From assembly GCA_025890175.1 (NCBI GenBank), contig JANPYM010000013.1, positions 318,013-382,012 on the forward strand: DNA of 64,000 nucleotides, written 5' to 3'. Source of the DNA: Ciborinia camelliae (lineage: Eukaryota > Ascomycota > Leotiomycetes > Helotiales > Sclerotiniaceae). The notes beneath the pieces were generated by a model. That model made no database searches and was not told the DNA's origin. It saw only the letters and a list, made by a program, of their open reading frames with translations. Made by a program: the position numbers and the translations under genes. Positions within the stretch are counted from its first letter, which is position 1. Each line of letters begins with the position of its first letter. This document shows, piece after piece, positions 1-12,089 of the stretch.

Positions 1-137
1 TTCCCACCCACCCCCCTCCCAATCCAGGATTATTTCAATATTCCATCCTACCCACTCCTACTCCGCCCCCCCCCCCACCCACCATGCAAATATAAACCCC
101 CAAATCCTCAAGCGCGCAAAACCCGCATAAATGGAAA

Positions 138-228
138 GCTTCCTTAGCTCAGTGGTAGAGCGGACGATTGCAGTCCGTACTTATGTGCTATTATCGTCAG
201 GTCAGTCGTTCGAACCGGCTAGGGAGCT
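138..228 (+). tRNA. tRNA-Cys (GCA) with a 19-nt intron
   Basis: All cloverleaf arms can be paired. The acceptor stem is 138-144 with 221-227, the D arm lies at 147-161, the anticodon stem 163-167 pairs with 194-198, a 5-nt variable loop follows, and the T arm is AGTCG-TTCGAAC-CGGCT. The anticodon GCA is at 170-172, so the tRNA reads cysteine codons. The anticodon stem closes only if 174-192 is removed, which places an intron right after position 37, the canonical site for the tRNA splicing endonuclease. Position 73 is T, the expected cysteine discriminator. Long T-runs from 231 onward fit RNA polymerase III termination. I see no competing isotype. Confidence 0.93.
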
Positions 229-2658
229 TTGTTTTTTTTGGTTTTTTTTTTGTTTTTTGGGGGAGGGGGATTTTTGGGTAGATAGGTGTTGGTGTGATGA
301 TGGAATGATGGAAGAAGGAAGAAGGAAGGTGATTGATGGTGGGATTTGGGTGAAAAATATGAATGGATAGATAGATGGATGAATGGATGGAGGGTATAGA
401 GATTTTTGGAGGTAAGAAATCTGGTTGGGTTGGTGGATAATAGGGATGGGAATGGGAATGGAAATGGGAATGTAAACAATAAGGTAGATAAAGATATCTG
501 CACATAATGAATGATACCTATATATAAGAAGGTAATGCAAGTCCGCGTCCACAATAATGCGTGTCAGCAATGAACCCTTAACTGCTTAACAGCCAATGTG
601 AATGAAGATGGGATGGGTCACTAAGATTTTTATATCGGAGGCCTAGATGGGAAAATGAACATTTTTCATTCGAACTCCTGCATGAGAGCTGGCGGGGCGG
701 AACATGAACGGAGGGGCCGTGAGAGCTTTTTGTTGCGGAGCTGATGCTTGGCGGGGGGTAGAATGGAGACAGATAATCGATTCGAATTATTGGAAAGCTA
801 AGGGGTGTTGTGGGACTGATGGTGGGGTGTAACAATGATTATTACTATGATCGAGGCCACCAACTCCTGCGATGGTGGGGCTGATGCATGGTGGGGTAGA
901 ACATCGAGCTGGAGCTGGAGGTCCTTTTAACATAACAGCCTGAGGACAAATGTAACGGAGCGGAAAGGGGAGGAGAGGTGCTTATGCCGAGGAAAAGAAT
1001 GTAGATAGACTACCGGTGTTTGTAGGTACATAAGTGTGGTGTCGATGGATAAATAGTCTATCGGCTAAAACTACCTACCAAAAGGAAGGTTTGGGAGAAG
1101 ACTTCCTCTGTTTGAAGTTGATAAGTACTGGTTTTAAGTGCTCAAATTCAAATTCGGATGATAAGAATTTAGGATATCCATGGATACCTACCTACCTACC
1201 TATGAGAGTATGGTAGATCCACAATATATGGATCAGATGACCCAATAACTTTCAAATTCTACCTATGTTCCGAAAAGATTAGCAAAGATGTTCTCTACTG
1301 GGACCATACCTACCTACCTAGGTAGGCAGGAATGAGACTTGAGAGAGGAGAAGAAATCCCAAACTTGTACGGGAGAGGATACCCAGTACTGTACTGTACC
1401 TACTTAGGTAGGTGGGATGAAATACATCAAGGTTATGGGATCTGTTCATTTGTTGATGTTGATATGGCTACATTCAAACCTGCCGTCCTTTGGTAACTAT
1501 ACGAGTTGTAGTCCGTACGGCAGATATCTTGATTCTTTGGTAATGTGAGAATCTGAATTCTGGACTGACAGTGGATGTGAGATATCGGGAAAGTATCACA
1601 CGCTAGATGACGTGTGTTGTGATGGATTCTGTAGCCTTACATATGGATATTAATGGGTATCAATGATTTGAGCATGGATATATGAAATATATGAGGTTCA
1701 AGGTTATTTAGGTATATTTATGAGAAGTCAAGTCAAGTGAATACCTAGATACTTGAATGAGAGTCTTGAGAGAATATAATAAATAGAAAGAATGATAATA
1801 TATTATTCACATACTAAAGGTGTATGTATGTATGTATATGAAATAAATGATTGTTGCCGTACATAAATCACAGATGTTTGGCTTATCGTAGAACCAACCC
1901 AATACAACAGATACGTTATGATACGATACGGATAAGCTGCACTGTAAAACTAAGGTAAAGGTAAAAAGGTAAAATACAATGAACCCCGCATTGACGCTAG
2001 TGGGCCTCACCTAATCCGTCCAAGCACCACCACCACCACCAACCATCAACAACCACTACCTACCACAGGGAAAGAAACGCCTTCACAGCTTCGACTCCTC
2101 CAACACCTTTTTTTTGCATATTGGGTACGAGATGCAACACAAAAACCTCAAATTTCTATCATATACATTTTCTATTCAATATTAACCAAATTCAAATACA
2201 TCTGGAGCAAAAGTCAACCCATTTTTGATTTTGTTACACTTCTCTTAACGGGATTACCCTTCATCTCTATCTATCAAATCCCGGACTGGACCCCTTCGAT
2301 TGCTCGCTCATAGGCAGCTAACTATTCGGCAAGTACTTAAAGTTGATTAAATACCTTGTTCCTCCTCCCACTTTCTTCCACTCCACACGCACTTGGTGTA
2401 CCTTTCTCCATAGAAAATTCACCTAGTTCTGGAAACTTTACCTCATTAAGAACAATCTAAGAGTAGGTAGACTGACTTTCTTCTTTCTTCCTCTTCTTCT
2501 CGTTGTTGATTTGGTTATTTACTGTGTTCTTGAAAGCTTCTCATTCGACCTCATCCTCATCTTCATCCTCAACTTCATCTTCATCACTTTCATATTTACT
2601 TCTTTCACATTGCCCTTATTACTGTCGAGATTTGGTATAATATCGCAAGACTAATGAC
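229..2658. other. Intergenic region, no gene recognised
   Basis: After the T-rich tRNA terminator come GGATGGATGG-type repeats (about 360-400) and a stretch (about 680-900) with diverged copies of a CTGATGCTTGGCGGGG-like motif. CCTACCTAGGTAGG-type palindromes lie near 1307-1330 and 1398-1414. From about 2440 to 2640 the plus strand is strongly CT-rich, typical of a fungal promoter/leader, and runs into the ATG at 2659. The short ORFs here are unsupported. Confidence 0.6.
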
Positions 2659-5403
2659 ATGGAGTCATCCAGCGAACTTCCTTCTTTAGATTTGATATCT
2701 CAAACCCACGAAGAACAAGAACATTCCAACGAATTTCGTTTTCCTACCCCGGACGTCGATACAAGAATAAGTACCTGGGTCGAAACCCAATCTTCTAACA
2801 ATATGTCAACACTCAGCGAATCTCCATCTGATGAAAGTCACCTCTCCGAATCTACCTATGAATTTATTGATACGGATGATGATAGTCATGATGAAAATGC
2901 TACCGAGTCTCTAGTTTCAGTTGAATTTGGTCATCCAGATGACATGGCGAGCCTTGCAGATACTGAAAATAGTGATGATAGTGGGGATGGACATACACAC
3001 GATTCTTCCATTCCTGCCTATGGTTTGGATAATTCTATCAATAATTCTTTCAACAATCCTACCATCGGTCGAAATTCTGCCATCTTGCAGGATGATCCCG
3101 ACACCCCACTCTCTCAATCGATCGAATTCGAAGAGCCATTTGGTAACCTTGGGGTCGAGAATATATCAGTCAAACATACAGTTGCAGAGTTCACGGAAGA
3201 ACAAACTGAAATCTCCGCACGAGATGTGAACATGCAAAACCCCCCGAGTCATTTAATTCTTACAATTCGACAAACGATGACGAAGCAAGGTTTGTCGACT
3301 AAAGATCCACTCCGCATCCTCTATGTAGGCAGCCACTCTGCGAAGCAAGATATTATACACAAGATTGCAAGCTCCGTCACTGCTTCGGTTGAAGGACAAG
3401 AACGTTTCAGCCGAAGCTCCTCTCAAATTTATAATGTGGTGCCTGTATCTGCGTTTGGCTCGGATAAAACACCAGAAATCGAGCTCATGCACTCATCTGG
3501 TTACCAAATCAAGGTTGATGATTGTTTGTCTGCTCAAACCCTTAAATTCGAGGATACTCCCGAGAAGCCAGAAATCATCAAGTTGAATCTCGAGGACCCC
3601 TGCAGCTATCATTCTGTCCCAGAGGGAGACCAATTCATCATTGAGCCAGAATGGGAGTTGCCACATGTCGCAATATTCTACTGTTCTGATAGTGATGATG
3701 CACAAGCACGACGTACACGAACTATCGCCAGAAAGTTTATGAGTCGTCATGCCATCCCATCAATTGTCATTTCACACAAGCAGTTACTAAACAGAAGTCA
3801 GTCTATGACTTTGAATCAACACTCTGTTCATATGTGCTTAGAATCCCGGGAATCAAACGGTAGAGGAAATATCATTCATCAGCGTCTTCCCATAGACCTT
3901 ACCTCATTCTTGAATATTGATGCTAGACAGATGAATAGAAATCTTGCCTACTTGACCGGTCTTCATGAGCCTGCGAGTTCACCTACACCGCCAACCATTT
4001 CTAAGAAGCTTGATAACTTTTCAATCCATCCCACGATTCCAGAGAAACCAGTGAGGATGGACTGGGCACGCTACGTGGCAGAGTGGAGATCTTTGCTTCC
4101 ATTTGGTTTGCTTGCCTTGAGTGTTTTAGCTGCCATTTTCACCAGCGTTCCCAGTTATCCATTTTCCAACCAGCCGTCAATTTCTATCAACAGCAAAGCT
4201 ATGTCGGCTGTACCAATGGCTACAACATCTACTACGGGATCAGCATCATTTGCGAGCGCTCTCTGTGCAACTCAATCTACCTTTACCCCTACGCGATCAC
4301 TTCAGGCTGACGCTGGAGGTTCACCACCACCAAACGGTCTGTCGAAACCTCAATTAGACTTCGCAAAGCTTACACAAACCGCTCAAAAGAACTCCAATTC
4401 AGAAAACAAATGTGATGCGTGTGCAGCTGAGATCTTGGGAGATAGAGAAGTATTGATTCGCATCCCATCGGCGATGAAGCTTAGCTGGCTCACCAAATTG
4501 GCAATGTCGGTCAACATCACTAGAGATAATGTCACAGTCGATACGGAGCGTGCATACAGTTCGGATGATGGAATTGTTTTATTACTTCCCAAAAAGGAAG
4601 CTCATGGTGTTCTTAACATTTCCGTCGTTACTACCAAGAAGCCACGCATCAATGAAACTTTCCAGGTCGATTTTGGAACCAATTCTCTTCAAACCATGCA
4701 AGATCTTCTAGAACGATTCTATACATTTTTCAAGGAGGATACTATCATAGCCGATGGTCAAACTCTCGCAGATGTTCGTGCCGCTGCTGAGAAGGTTCTT
4801 AAAGATGTACGCCAATCCTCTCAATCGAAATTAGCCAACATAGATGAAGCCAAACGTTTAGCTCTCGAGCGGGCATCTTTCATCACTGCTCAGCTTACTG
4901 ATTCGGCAAGAAGTATGTCTTTGGAAGCCGCAAAACGCAGTGCTCACATCTCACATGAACTTGGTTCTCAATTTGCGGGCGTGGAGAAGATTCTTGTGGC
5001 TCAATTGCAATCGTTACAAAACATTGGGAACCCATTGGATGAAGGACTTCTCAAGGCTCAAATCAGATCTAAAGCTTTGTGGTTAAAGATGCAAGGAAAG
5101 AATGCAGAGGCAGAAGATTATGAACGCAGAGCTGCGGTGGCCATGAGTAAGAAGGCTCAAGCAACACGAGAGTCTGAGGAGAAACTTGCAAAGAAGGCAA
5201 AGATTCAGGAAAGTTTTGATAAATATAATAGTATTGCGGGGAATTCAAAGACAGCTGCTAATATGAAAAATAGACAGGCCGTTAAGGAAGCAAAAAAAGC
5301 GATGGCTTTTGCTAAGAGAGCTGCGAAGAAGGAAATTAGAGAGGCAGCTAAGGAAGCAAAGAAAGAAGCTATGGCCGCTGCTAAGAGAGCGGGATGGACA
5401 TGA
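2659..5403 (+). CDS. Conserved hypothetical single-pass membrane protein with Ala/Lys-rich coiled-coil tail (914 aa)
   Basis: A single intronless ORF of 914 codons. The N-terminal ~170 residues are acidic and Ser/Asp-rich, probably disordered. A folded-looking region follows (about 185-450) with LRILYVGSHSAKQDIIHKI and an ARRTRTIARKF segment. A hydrophobic helix at about residues 479-498 (LLPFGLLALSVLAAIF) is the only clear membrane span. After it come a Ser/Thr-rich linker, a second globular region (about 590-690) and, from about 740, long Ala/Lys/Glu helices ending in AAKRAGWT. No signal peptide is visible. I recognise the layout as a protein found across filamentous ascomycetes but know no function. 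The CT-rich leader just upstream supports the start. Paralogy to known enzymes is not evident. Confidence 0.85.
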   Translation: MESSSELPSLDLISQTHEEQEHSNEFRFPTPDVDTRISTWVETQSSNNMSTLSESPSDESHLSESTYEFIDTDDDSHDENATESLVSVEFGHPDDMASLADTENSDDSGDGHTHDSSIPAYGLDNSINNSFNNPTIGRNSAILQDDPDTPLSQSIEFEEPFGNLGVENISVKHTVAEFTEEQTEISARDVNMQNPPSHLILTIRQTMTKQGLSTKDPLRILYVGSHSAKQDIIHKIASSVTASVEGQERFSRSSSQIYNVVPVSAFGSDKTPEIELMHSSGYQIKVDDCLSAQTLKFEDTPEKPEIIKLNLEDPCSYHSVPEGDQFIIEPEWELPHVAIFYCSDSDDAQARRTRTIARKFMSRHAIPSIVISHKQLLNRSQSMTLNQHSVHMCLESRESNGRGNIIHQRLPIDLTSFLNIDARQMNRNLAYLTGLHEPASSPTPPTISKKLDNFSIHPTIPEKPVRMDWARYVAEWRSLLPFGLLALSVLAAIFTSVPSYPFSNQPSISINSKAMSAVPMATTSTTGSASFASALCATQSTFTPTRSLQADAGGSPPPNGLSKPQLDFAKLTQTAQKNSNSENKCDACAAEILGDREVLIRIPSAMKLSWLTKLAMSVNITRDNVTVDTERAYSSDDGIVLLLPKKEAHGVLNISVVTTKKPRINETFQVDFGTNSLQTMQDLLERFYTFFKEDTIIADGQTLADVRAAAEKVLKDVRQSSQSKLANIDEAKRLALERASFITAQLTDSARSMSLEAAKRSAHISHELGSQFAGVEKILVAQLQSLQNIGNPLDEGLLKAQIRSKALWLKMQGKNAEAEDYERRAAVAMSKKAQATRESEEKLAKKAKIQESFDKYNSIAGNSKTAANMKNRQAVKEAKKAMAFAKRAAKKEIREAAKEAKKEAMAAAKRAGWT

Positions 5404-7800
5404 TATTGAGGCGTTTATATTTGAGGAGTTATGGGATAGGACAATGGGTTGGGAAGGATTGGGGTGGGGGTATACCAGAATGGGTGGGGTATGGATGGAT
5501 GGATGGATTGGGATGAATGAATTGGGAAGGATCTTGTTTTCTCCTTAATATGATATGAACATGATAAGATACGCCTCGATGAATTCTAGGAAGGGAAATG
5601 GAATGGGCTGGTTAGGTTAGGTTAGGTTAGGTTAGGACAGGGTAGCTCGATAGGACAGGATTTCCTGGGAAGAGCTAGGGGTTGGGGGGTTGGGGGGGTT
5701 GGTGGATTTTCAAATTCATTATGCATATGGAGTTTCATTTATCTTATTTTATCTTATCTTATTTATGATCCGATTTTCTTTCCTTGTGGGCTGTTTGTTG
5801 ATGAATTGTGATGGGATGGGATGGGATGTGATGTGATGATGTATGATATATGATAATAAGTATTTGTAGGTATACATTTCAACTCGAGATTCTATATATA
5901 ATCTTTTCTTCTCTGTAATGGAGTTCTTCTTCTTTCTTCTTTCTCTCTTTTTCATGATTTCTTCTTCATGATATCTTCTCCTCTTCTCTTTTCTTCTTTA
6001 TGATATATATCTTCTTCATGATATCTTCTTCATTTCTACTATATACTATGTACTATGTGCTGTGTGTTATATGTCCCCTTCCCTCCTCTTCCCTCCCCTC
6101 CACTCCCCTTCATGCTATACTGCCTCCTTGCTGCCCCCATGTTGCCTCCCCCCCCAATACCCTCATTTCAACTTCTCTCCTCTCCTTTCCCTTATACCCC
6201 CTTTCCCTTTCCAACTTTCCTATTGATCTCCAACTTTCCCTTTCCCTTTCCATTCCCTCATCTTTCTAATTGCTAATTGCTAATTGCTAATTGCTAAGTT
6301 CCAACTACATCTATATAATAAACTTTTTTTCTTTTTCCTTTTCTTCTTTTTTCCCTCTCCTCCTTTTCCTGTGGATAGGGAGGGACCTTTCTTTCCTTTT
6401 TTTCTTCTTTTCTTCTTTTCTTCTTTTCTTCTTTTTTTCTTTTTTTCTTTTTTATATTTTCCTCTTCTTTTTTTTCTTTTTTTCTTCTTCTCGTCTCGTT
6501 TCGTTTCGTTTCGTTTCGTCTCCCCCTTTCCAATTGCCAATTACATCTACATCTACATGGTGAACTTCACTTCTCTTCTCTTCTTTTTCCTCTTATTTTT
6601 TCCGTCTTCTTTTATCTTTTTCTTCTTCCCTTTTTCTATCCATTACCCCTTTCGAATTGAGGCTCATTCTAACTTCTTCTTTTTCTCTTTCCCTATTCCT
6701 TTGCTTTTTAACTTGAATTGCTCATTGTTAATTATTAACTTCTTCTTCTTCCTTTTCTCGGATCTGGGATTTGGGATTTCCTATTCTTATTTCCATTCCC
6801 TTCCTCTCTTTTTTTTCTTCTTTATTTTTTTATTCCCTTTAATAGATACATCTACACCCATATCCATATTTACATCTATATTTCTAATCTCTTTATCCCT
6901 CTCCTCTATCCCCTTTTTAACAAATCCATTTATAATTCTAAACCTCTTTATATCATCATTTATTAATATCACTATATTACCCCGAATACAAATTAAACGA
7001 TTTAAATTGGCTAAGTAGATTGTTTACTTTTTATGGCTTTATAGATCTAAAACATTTACTTTATTTTTTAATACAACATACCGTATCTAATACAACATAC
7101 TGTATTTAAAGCCGTAAAAATAATTGTTACTATACATCCTTATTGAAACTTTCTTTATCTAATCTAATTTAATCTATATATATTTTAGAAAAATAAATAA
7201 ATAAAATAATCGAATCCTATTTGATACAATTTGATAATAAAAAAACGATAGAAAAATAAAAGAAACGAAAAAAGAAAAAAAAAATAAAATAAAATAATAC
7301 CTTTATTTTAATAAGACTAATGTATGTAAGACCAGTTCATCAATAAAACCATCACATTTATCCTAATTTCCATCTTTAAGCTCCAAGCTTCAAACTTCAA
7401 TTCTAACTTCAATTCTAACTTCTTTTTTCTTTCTTCCTCTCCCTCTCCCTCTCCCCTCCTTTCCCCTCCTCTACCCTTATGCATCTCTTTACCTATATCT
7501 ACACATACACATCAAATCCAAATCATCCCTTTATACCGAACATACCATATCATGCCGAGCAATCAGTTAGTCTATTTCATTTTTATTTAGCTTTTAAATG
7601 TATATATATACCTATATATATATTATTATAAAATAGGTACCTAGTTTTACATACACTATATACTATACACTAGCTAAGTTATCGAGCCAAATTCGATATA
7701 AGTTATAACAATACAACAAGTTCAATATCAAGTTTAAATTCAAGTTTAAATTCAAGTCCAACTCCCTCCATCATCCATCATCTATCATTATCCCTAACAC
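5404..7800. other. Low-complexity intergenic region with polypyrimidine tract
   Basis: Contains a GGTTA pentamer run (5611-5636), GATGG/GATGT repeats near 5815, and a very long CT-rich tract on the plus strand from about 5920 to 7010. The tract includes CTAATTG heptamers (6266-6297) and a TTTCG run (about 6491-6520). AT-rich DNA follows to about 7300. Long open frames here encode only Phe/Ser/Pro or Lys/Glu runs and are not credible genes. The 3' ends of both convergent neighbours lie in this region. Confidence 0.65.
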
Positions 7801-9684
7801 TCACCACAGAAACCCGCTTTGGCTTCTCCTTACATTATCCTCCTCATGCGCATCCACACCCACATCCCTATCCCCACCCACATCCCCATCCCCATCCCCA
7901 TCCCCAACATCCATCCCCACCATAGCAAAAACAAACTGAATAGTCCACTCAGGACCAAACCTCTCCAAATCCAGCAATTCCGGAACATCCAACCGATCCA
8001 CCTCTCCCGGTTCATCCGGAGCCTTCAACCCGGGGAGATGTCCGCCAATGATACAATTCACGAGGGTATTGCGAATTTTTTTCCGAGCCCGCGTCACCAA
8101 TGCTTCCGTGGGTCCGCCCATCTGCTTTTCCTTTTGAACCTTGAGCGCCACGTTGAGTATGGGGATGAGGTATTTGGATTGCAAATTCGTCTCGCGTGGG
8201 TCTGACCCGAGAGATGCTGCTTCAGAGCTGATGTTTCCTGGGGCTTTGGAATCTGCTACTTTTTCACGGAAGATGAGATGAGATATGAGGGTGCCGATCT
8301 TTTCAAGAATTCTCGATAGGATGCCTTCGAAGATTTGTATATGTAATTCATTCTTCGGTTGCCAATTGATCCTTTGAAGGATGTCGATTAATAGATTTGC
8401 AATGATGCGAATCATGATGAATTCTTCATCCTTGCTAGGAACTCCCATCAATGGTAGCTTTGTATTTGAAACGCACAGTTCCTCCAACTGTTTCAAGCTA
8501 GTATCGAAGAAAGAGCACAAGGAATAAATGATGTTAGACTTTATCACCGCTCCTCTTCCAGCGATAGTTCTGTATTGCTCAGTTGAAATTTCAATGCAGT
8601 TCTTTTGACTCTCGACGATCTCATTCGTTAAATAGATCAAGCATCGAAGGTCTTTGGTAGAAAGATTTGACTCTCGAACGTTTGCATATCTGAGGATGGA
8701 GTTGGTCATTGCTTCCCTGGTAAACTCTATAAGCTTGCGGCACAAGATTGGTGTTGATTCGCCCTGCAACATCGACTTGTTATCTGTATCGGAAAGGGAA
8801 CGACGGAGTTCAGTAACTTGGTATACTGTAGAGATGTGTATCAGCGACAAAACTATTGGGCATAACAGCACAGAAGAAGGAAAGATTATCACTTACAATA
8901 AGAGAGAGTATTCGTATAATCATTACTGTATGCCAATGGACTGATTTCCATCTCGTCGTCTCCAGAAGGAATGGTATCCATTGAGTGATTTGTCTCTTTG
9001 GAACAATCCAAAGATTGGTCACCATGAGACACAGAGGTAGTAAATTGAGAGCGACTCGGAATTTCATCTTCATCTGAATCTGCTGTCGAAGGCCTTTGGG
9101 TCATGATCACAGGTCTCTTTACTAATCTCTCTTCCAATGTTCTGATGCGTTCCTTCTGCAATCCGATGCGATTTCGCAATTTTTTGCTACGTTGGTATTC
9201 ATCTTCGAATTGTTGCTTCCAATACTCTCCAGAATGAACTACTAGATTACCTTTTGGTTGCGCAGGCTGAATTGCGTTCTTGAACTGATGCAAGTAATCT
9301 GGATTGATGTTAAGAACAATATTTTGACCACAAATCATAAGTCCTACCTTTCATATCTATGTCTCGTGGTTTACGGTTCAAAAAGGAATTTACCAACAAA
9401 ACTTGTTCATCGGTGAAGTAATAGGTGAGTTTCCACATCAAGGTTTCCGTATCCGATCTATTGAATGCCGCGTTAGGGTAATTGGAGCCGGGATTGACCA
9501 CCTCCTCAGCTTTCTCTGCTTCCTGTGTCGACTTTCCCTTATTTCGAAGAGAAATTCTTCGTTTCTTCGCCGTAGGGATCGCATCATTGAAATCATTGAT
9601 AGTGGGTTTGGCATCCTCCTCTGCATTCTGTATGGACTCTCGGCCCTTGAGAGACGAAGCTTTACGTTTCTTCGATGAAGACAT
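7801..9684 (-). CDS. Hypothetical protein, 3 exons (587 aa)
   Basis: Exons 9684-9348, 9298-8897 and 8825-7801 join in frame. Introns of 49 bp (GTAGGA...CAG, branch-like CTTAAC) and 71 bp (GTAAGT...CAG, branch-like CTGAT) carry proper borders. The N-terminus is Lys/Arg-rich (SSKKRKASS, AKKRRISLR), consistent with nuclear localisation. It is followed by YYFTDEQVLLVNSFLNRK, then a predicted coiled coil (KKLRNRIGLQKERIRTLEER, about residues 155-175), an acidic Ser-rich linker and a long helical C-terminal half. The tail contains a Gly/Asp repeat (GDGDGDGD) encoded by a CCCATC microsatellite and so probably recently expanded. I do not recognise a named family. A DNA- or chromatin-associated role is only suggested by the basic N-terminus. 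Confidence 0.75.
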
Positions 9685-11360
9685 TATTCGCAGAATTTGA
9701 CAATGAGAAGGATAAAATATGAGATAAGAATGATTGAAATCTTCCAGAGGAGAAAAATTGACCTAATAATAACTCTGTATATACTTGTAACAAGATACCA
9801 AGAGAGAGAGAAGAATATAAATTGATTGATGAAGAGTAGAAAAGGAAAGGAAAACAAATATTTGTATGTAAAATGGATCAAAAATATGAAGATGATCTAA
9901 AATGTGAAAATGAGAAACTTGGTTCTTTTGGGTTAAGTGCTTGATGTAAATCAAAAAAAGGCAGGAAGGACTCGGGGAAGGAAGGAGCTAGAAACAGGAG
10001 CTAGAAACATTAGATTGGATTTTTCGTACCAAGTTTTTCGTACCAAGAACTTGAACACCTCTAATCCAATCCAATCCAATACCCAATTGAGAAAGCTTAC
10101 TTGTGATAATATATGACGATCTGACTCCGTTTATTCTTTATGATATATATACCTACTAGGTAGGTACTCATGATGCTTTTTTAAAAAATATCATTCCGTC
10201 GAATGTTCGGAAATGGAAAAGTTCAACTTACTACCTAGGTAGGTAGGTAGGTATGATAGAAGCACACACTCTGGACACACTTCTACCAAGATTGTCCAAA
10301 ATATGTGAGAGAATGGATGGACCAAAATAGTTAATTGAATCCCACCTACCTACCTAGATAGGCAAATATTTTCCATAAGGTGCTTTTCCTCGTAATTTCA
10401 ACTCCGGAACTTTCGCGGAGGCAAATGAAATGCCATATCTAAACATCCCGTCGTTCATCATCGACAAATTTCGAGATATGGAGCATACCTACCCACCTAG
10501 GTAAAATTACCTACCTGCCACATAACATGAAAGTATTTGCCCAATCCAACAAACAGAACTGATCATCCCCAGATTTCAGACAAGATCTATCTACCTTATA
10601 TTGATATCCAGATCTTATCACATCCCATCTCATAATGATCTTCCGAACAACAGCTTCAAGTAAAGTAAAACTCCATCTGAAGAGATAGATTGAAAATTGG
10701 GATAAAATGATACGATACGATACGATAGGTATGTAGGTATGCAATACACCTCCTCTTAACAACTTGATGCAACCCATTTTCCTACAAAATTCCCGGTTTA
10801 AAAATTCATATGTTATATTGGTTGAATATTTTGAAGATTGCACTTCGTCAAAGCATAGAGTGAAGTCGGGGAAAGCTTTTAATTAATGCTTGAACACATG
10901 CACGTGAATTTGATAGCTCTTGTGGTTATTGATCTCCTCTCCTGAGTTTGATACCTAGATACCTACCCTACTTAAATATATGGCAATACAATATAACATT
11001 TTCATCTTCGCATTTCGTATCGTATCGTAATCTTTGGGATCCCCTTACCAAGAGCGCAGTTCAACAAAATCCCGAACACGTGATAACGAATCCAAATGAA
11101 GGCATTCGGGAGATCCTCGGTCCCCATATCCGCAGAGCCTCACGAGCCCCCGCATCACACATCCACGCTAAAGCGCTCGCCGTATTACATAATCATTCGA
11201 TCATCTTTCCACACCCCACGAATCCTCATGAATTATTTCCAGCCCACCTGCGCCAATCCACCCACGCAACTTCTGAAGTCTCGCCTCGCCCGTCCACCCA
11301 CCACATATACACACGAGACGACGCGATCTCGAGATCCATCGCAGAGGAAAGATAGATAAA
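9685..11360. other. Divergent intergenic region between the 587-aa gene and SRP9/21
   Basis: Holds the start regions of two divergently transcribed genes. Visible elements are clustered ACCTACCTAGGTAGGT palindromes (about 10150-10170, 10230-10255, 10345-10362, 10488-10515), ATCCAATCCAATCC repeats near 10060-10080, GATACGATACGATA repeats (about 10709-10728) and CACGTG E-boxes near 10902 and 11079. No coding exon is supported. Confidence 0.5.
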
Positions 11361-12089
11361 ATGCCTTATTTAAATACCGCCCAAGAATGGCTGACCCAAT
11401 CTTCACTGCTGCTAAAAGCGCATCCTACTACCGTACGTGTCCCTCTTCTCTCCCCCAAACCAAACCGAACCAATCCCCCCCTAATAAATTGAATTGCATC
11501 GCATCGCATCGCATCGCACGAAACAGAATCCAGCTAACCCACCCCACCCCCTCAATAGACGCGCATAACAACCAAATACACACTCCTGCACGCCTCGTCC
11601 TCCGCCCACGCCCCCTCCACCACGCACTCCACAGCCAGCAAACCACGACTTCCCAAACCGAGCCCCCCCACCTCGGAAAACCCCAGCACGCCCACTGAAA
11701 AACCCACCGCCACCGCCGCCGCCCCCGACCCTCCCCGCGCAACCCTAACCCTCACGACCTTCCACCCCCCCTCGGGCGTAAACCTCAAATACGCTACCAA
11801 CAAAGCGGCTGAAGTCAGCAGGTTAATACAAATCATGGGACGATTGGGGAGGTTGATGGCGGGGTTACCTGAGGAGAAAGAACAAGAGAAAGAGAGAGAG
11901 GGATTGGGATTGGGCGAGATTAGTATGGGGGAGGCGCAGGGCGTGGGTGCGGCTCCGGTGGTGGTTGAGACGGGAGCGCAGGGTGAGGAGGAGAAGAAGG
12001 TTGAGGAGAAGAAGGGACAGGGACAGGGACAGGGACAGGTGCCCGGGTCCACGGGAGGAAAGGGAAAGAAGAAGAAGGGGAAGAAATGA
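11361..12089 (+). CDS. srp21: Signal recognition particle subunit SRP9/SRP21 (200 aa)
   Basis: Exon 1 (11361-11432) encodes MPYLNTAQEWLTQSSLLLKA and a few more residues. A 126-bp intron (GTACGT...ATAG, branch CTAAC at about 11534) leads to exon 2 (11559-12089) beginning TRITTKYTLL. Both match the start of the SRP9-21 family. LKYATNKAAEVSRLIQIMGR (about residues 102-121) is the second conserved half. Between the halves is a Pro/Ser/Thr-rich insert of about 45 residues. The C-terminus is an acidic/Gln-Gly segment ending in a GKKKKGKK basic tail, as in yeast Srp21-like proteins. The product is expected to bind the Alu domain of SRP RNA in the cytoplasm and help target nascent secretory proteins to the ER. 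Human SRP9 is much shorter, so the insert and tail are fungal elaborations. A GGACAG repeat encodes the GQGQGQ stretch. Confidence 0.85.

Noticed and set aside
5611..5636. Telomere-like GGTTAG array (also near 12398-12438)
   Set aside because: The unit is the pentamer GGTTA, not the fungal telomeric TTAGGG hexamer. It is internal and short, so it was treated as a microsatellite.
6284..7018. 244-codon open frame
   Set aside because: Lies in the polypyrimidine tract and encodes mainly Phe, Ser and Pro. Composition alone explains the lack of stops.
9310..9684. Separate small gene ending at 9310
   Set aside because: GTAGGA...CAG at 9347-9299 joins this frame to the next exon without a stop, so it is exon 1 of the 587-aa gene.
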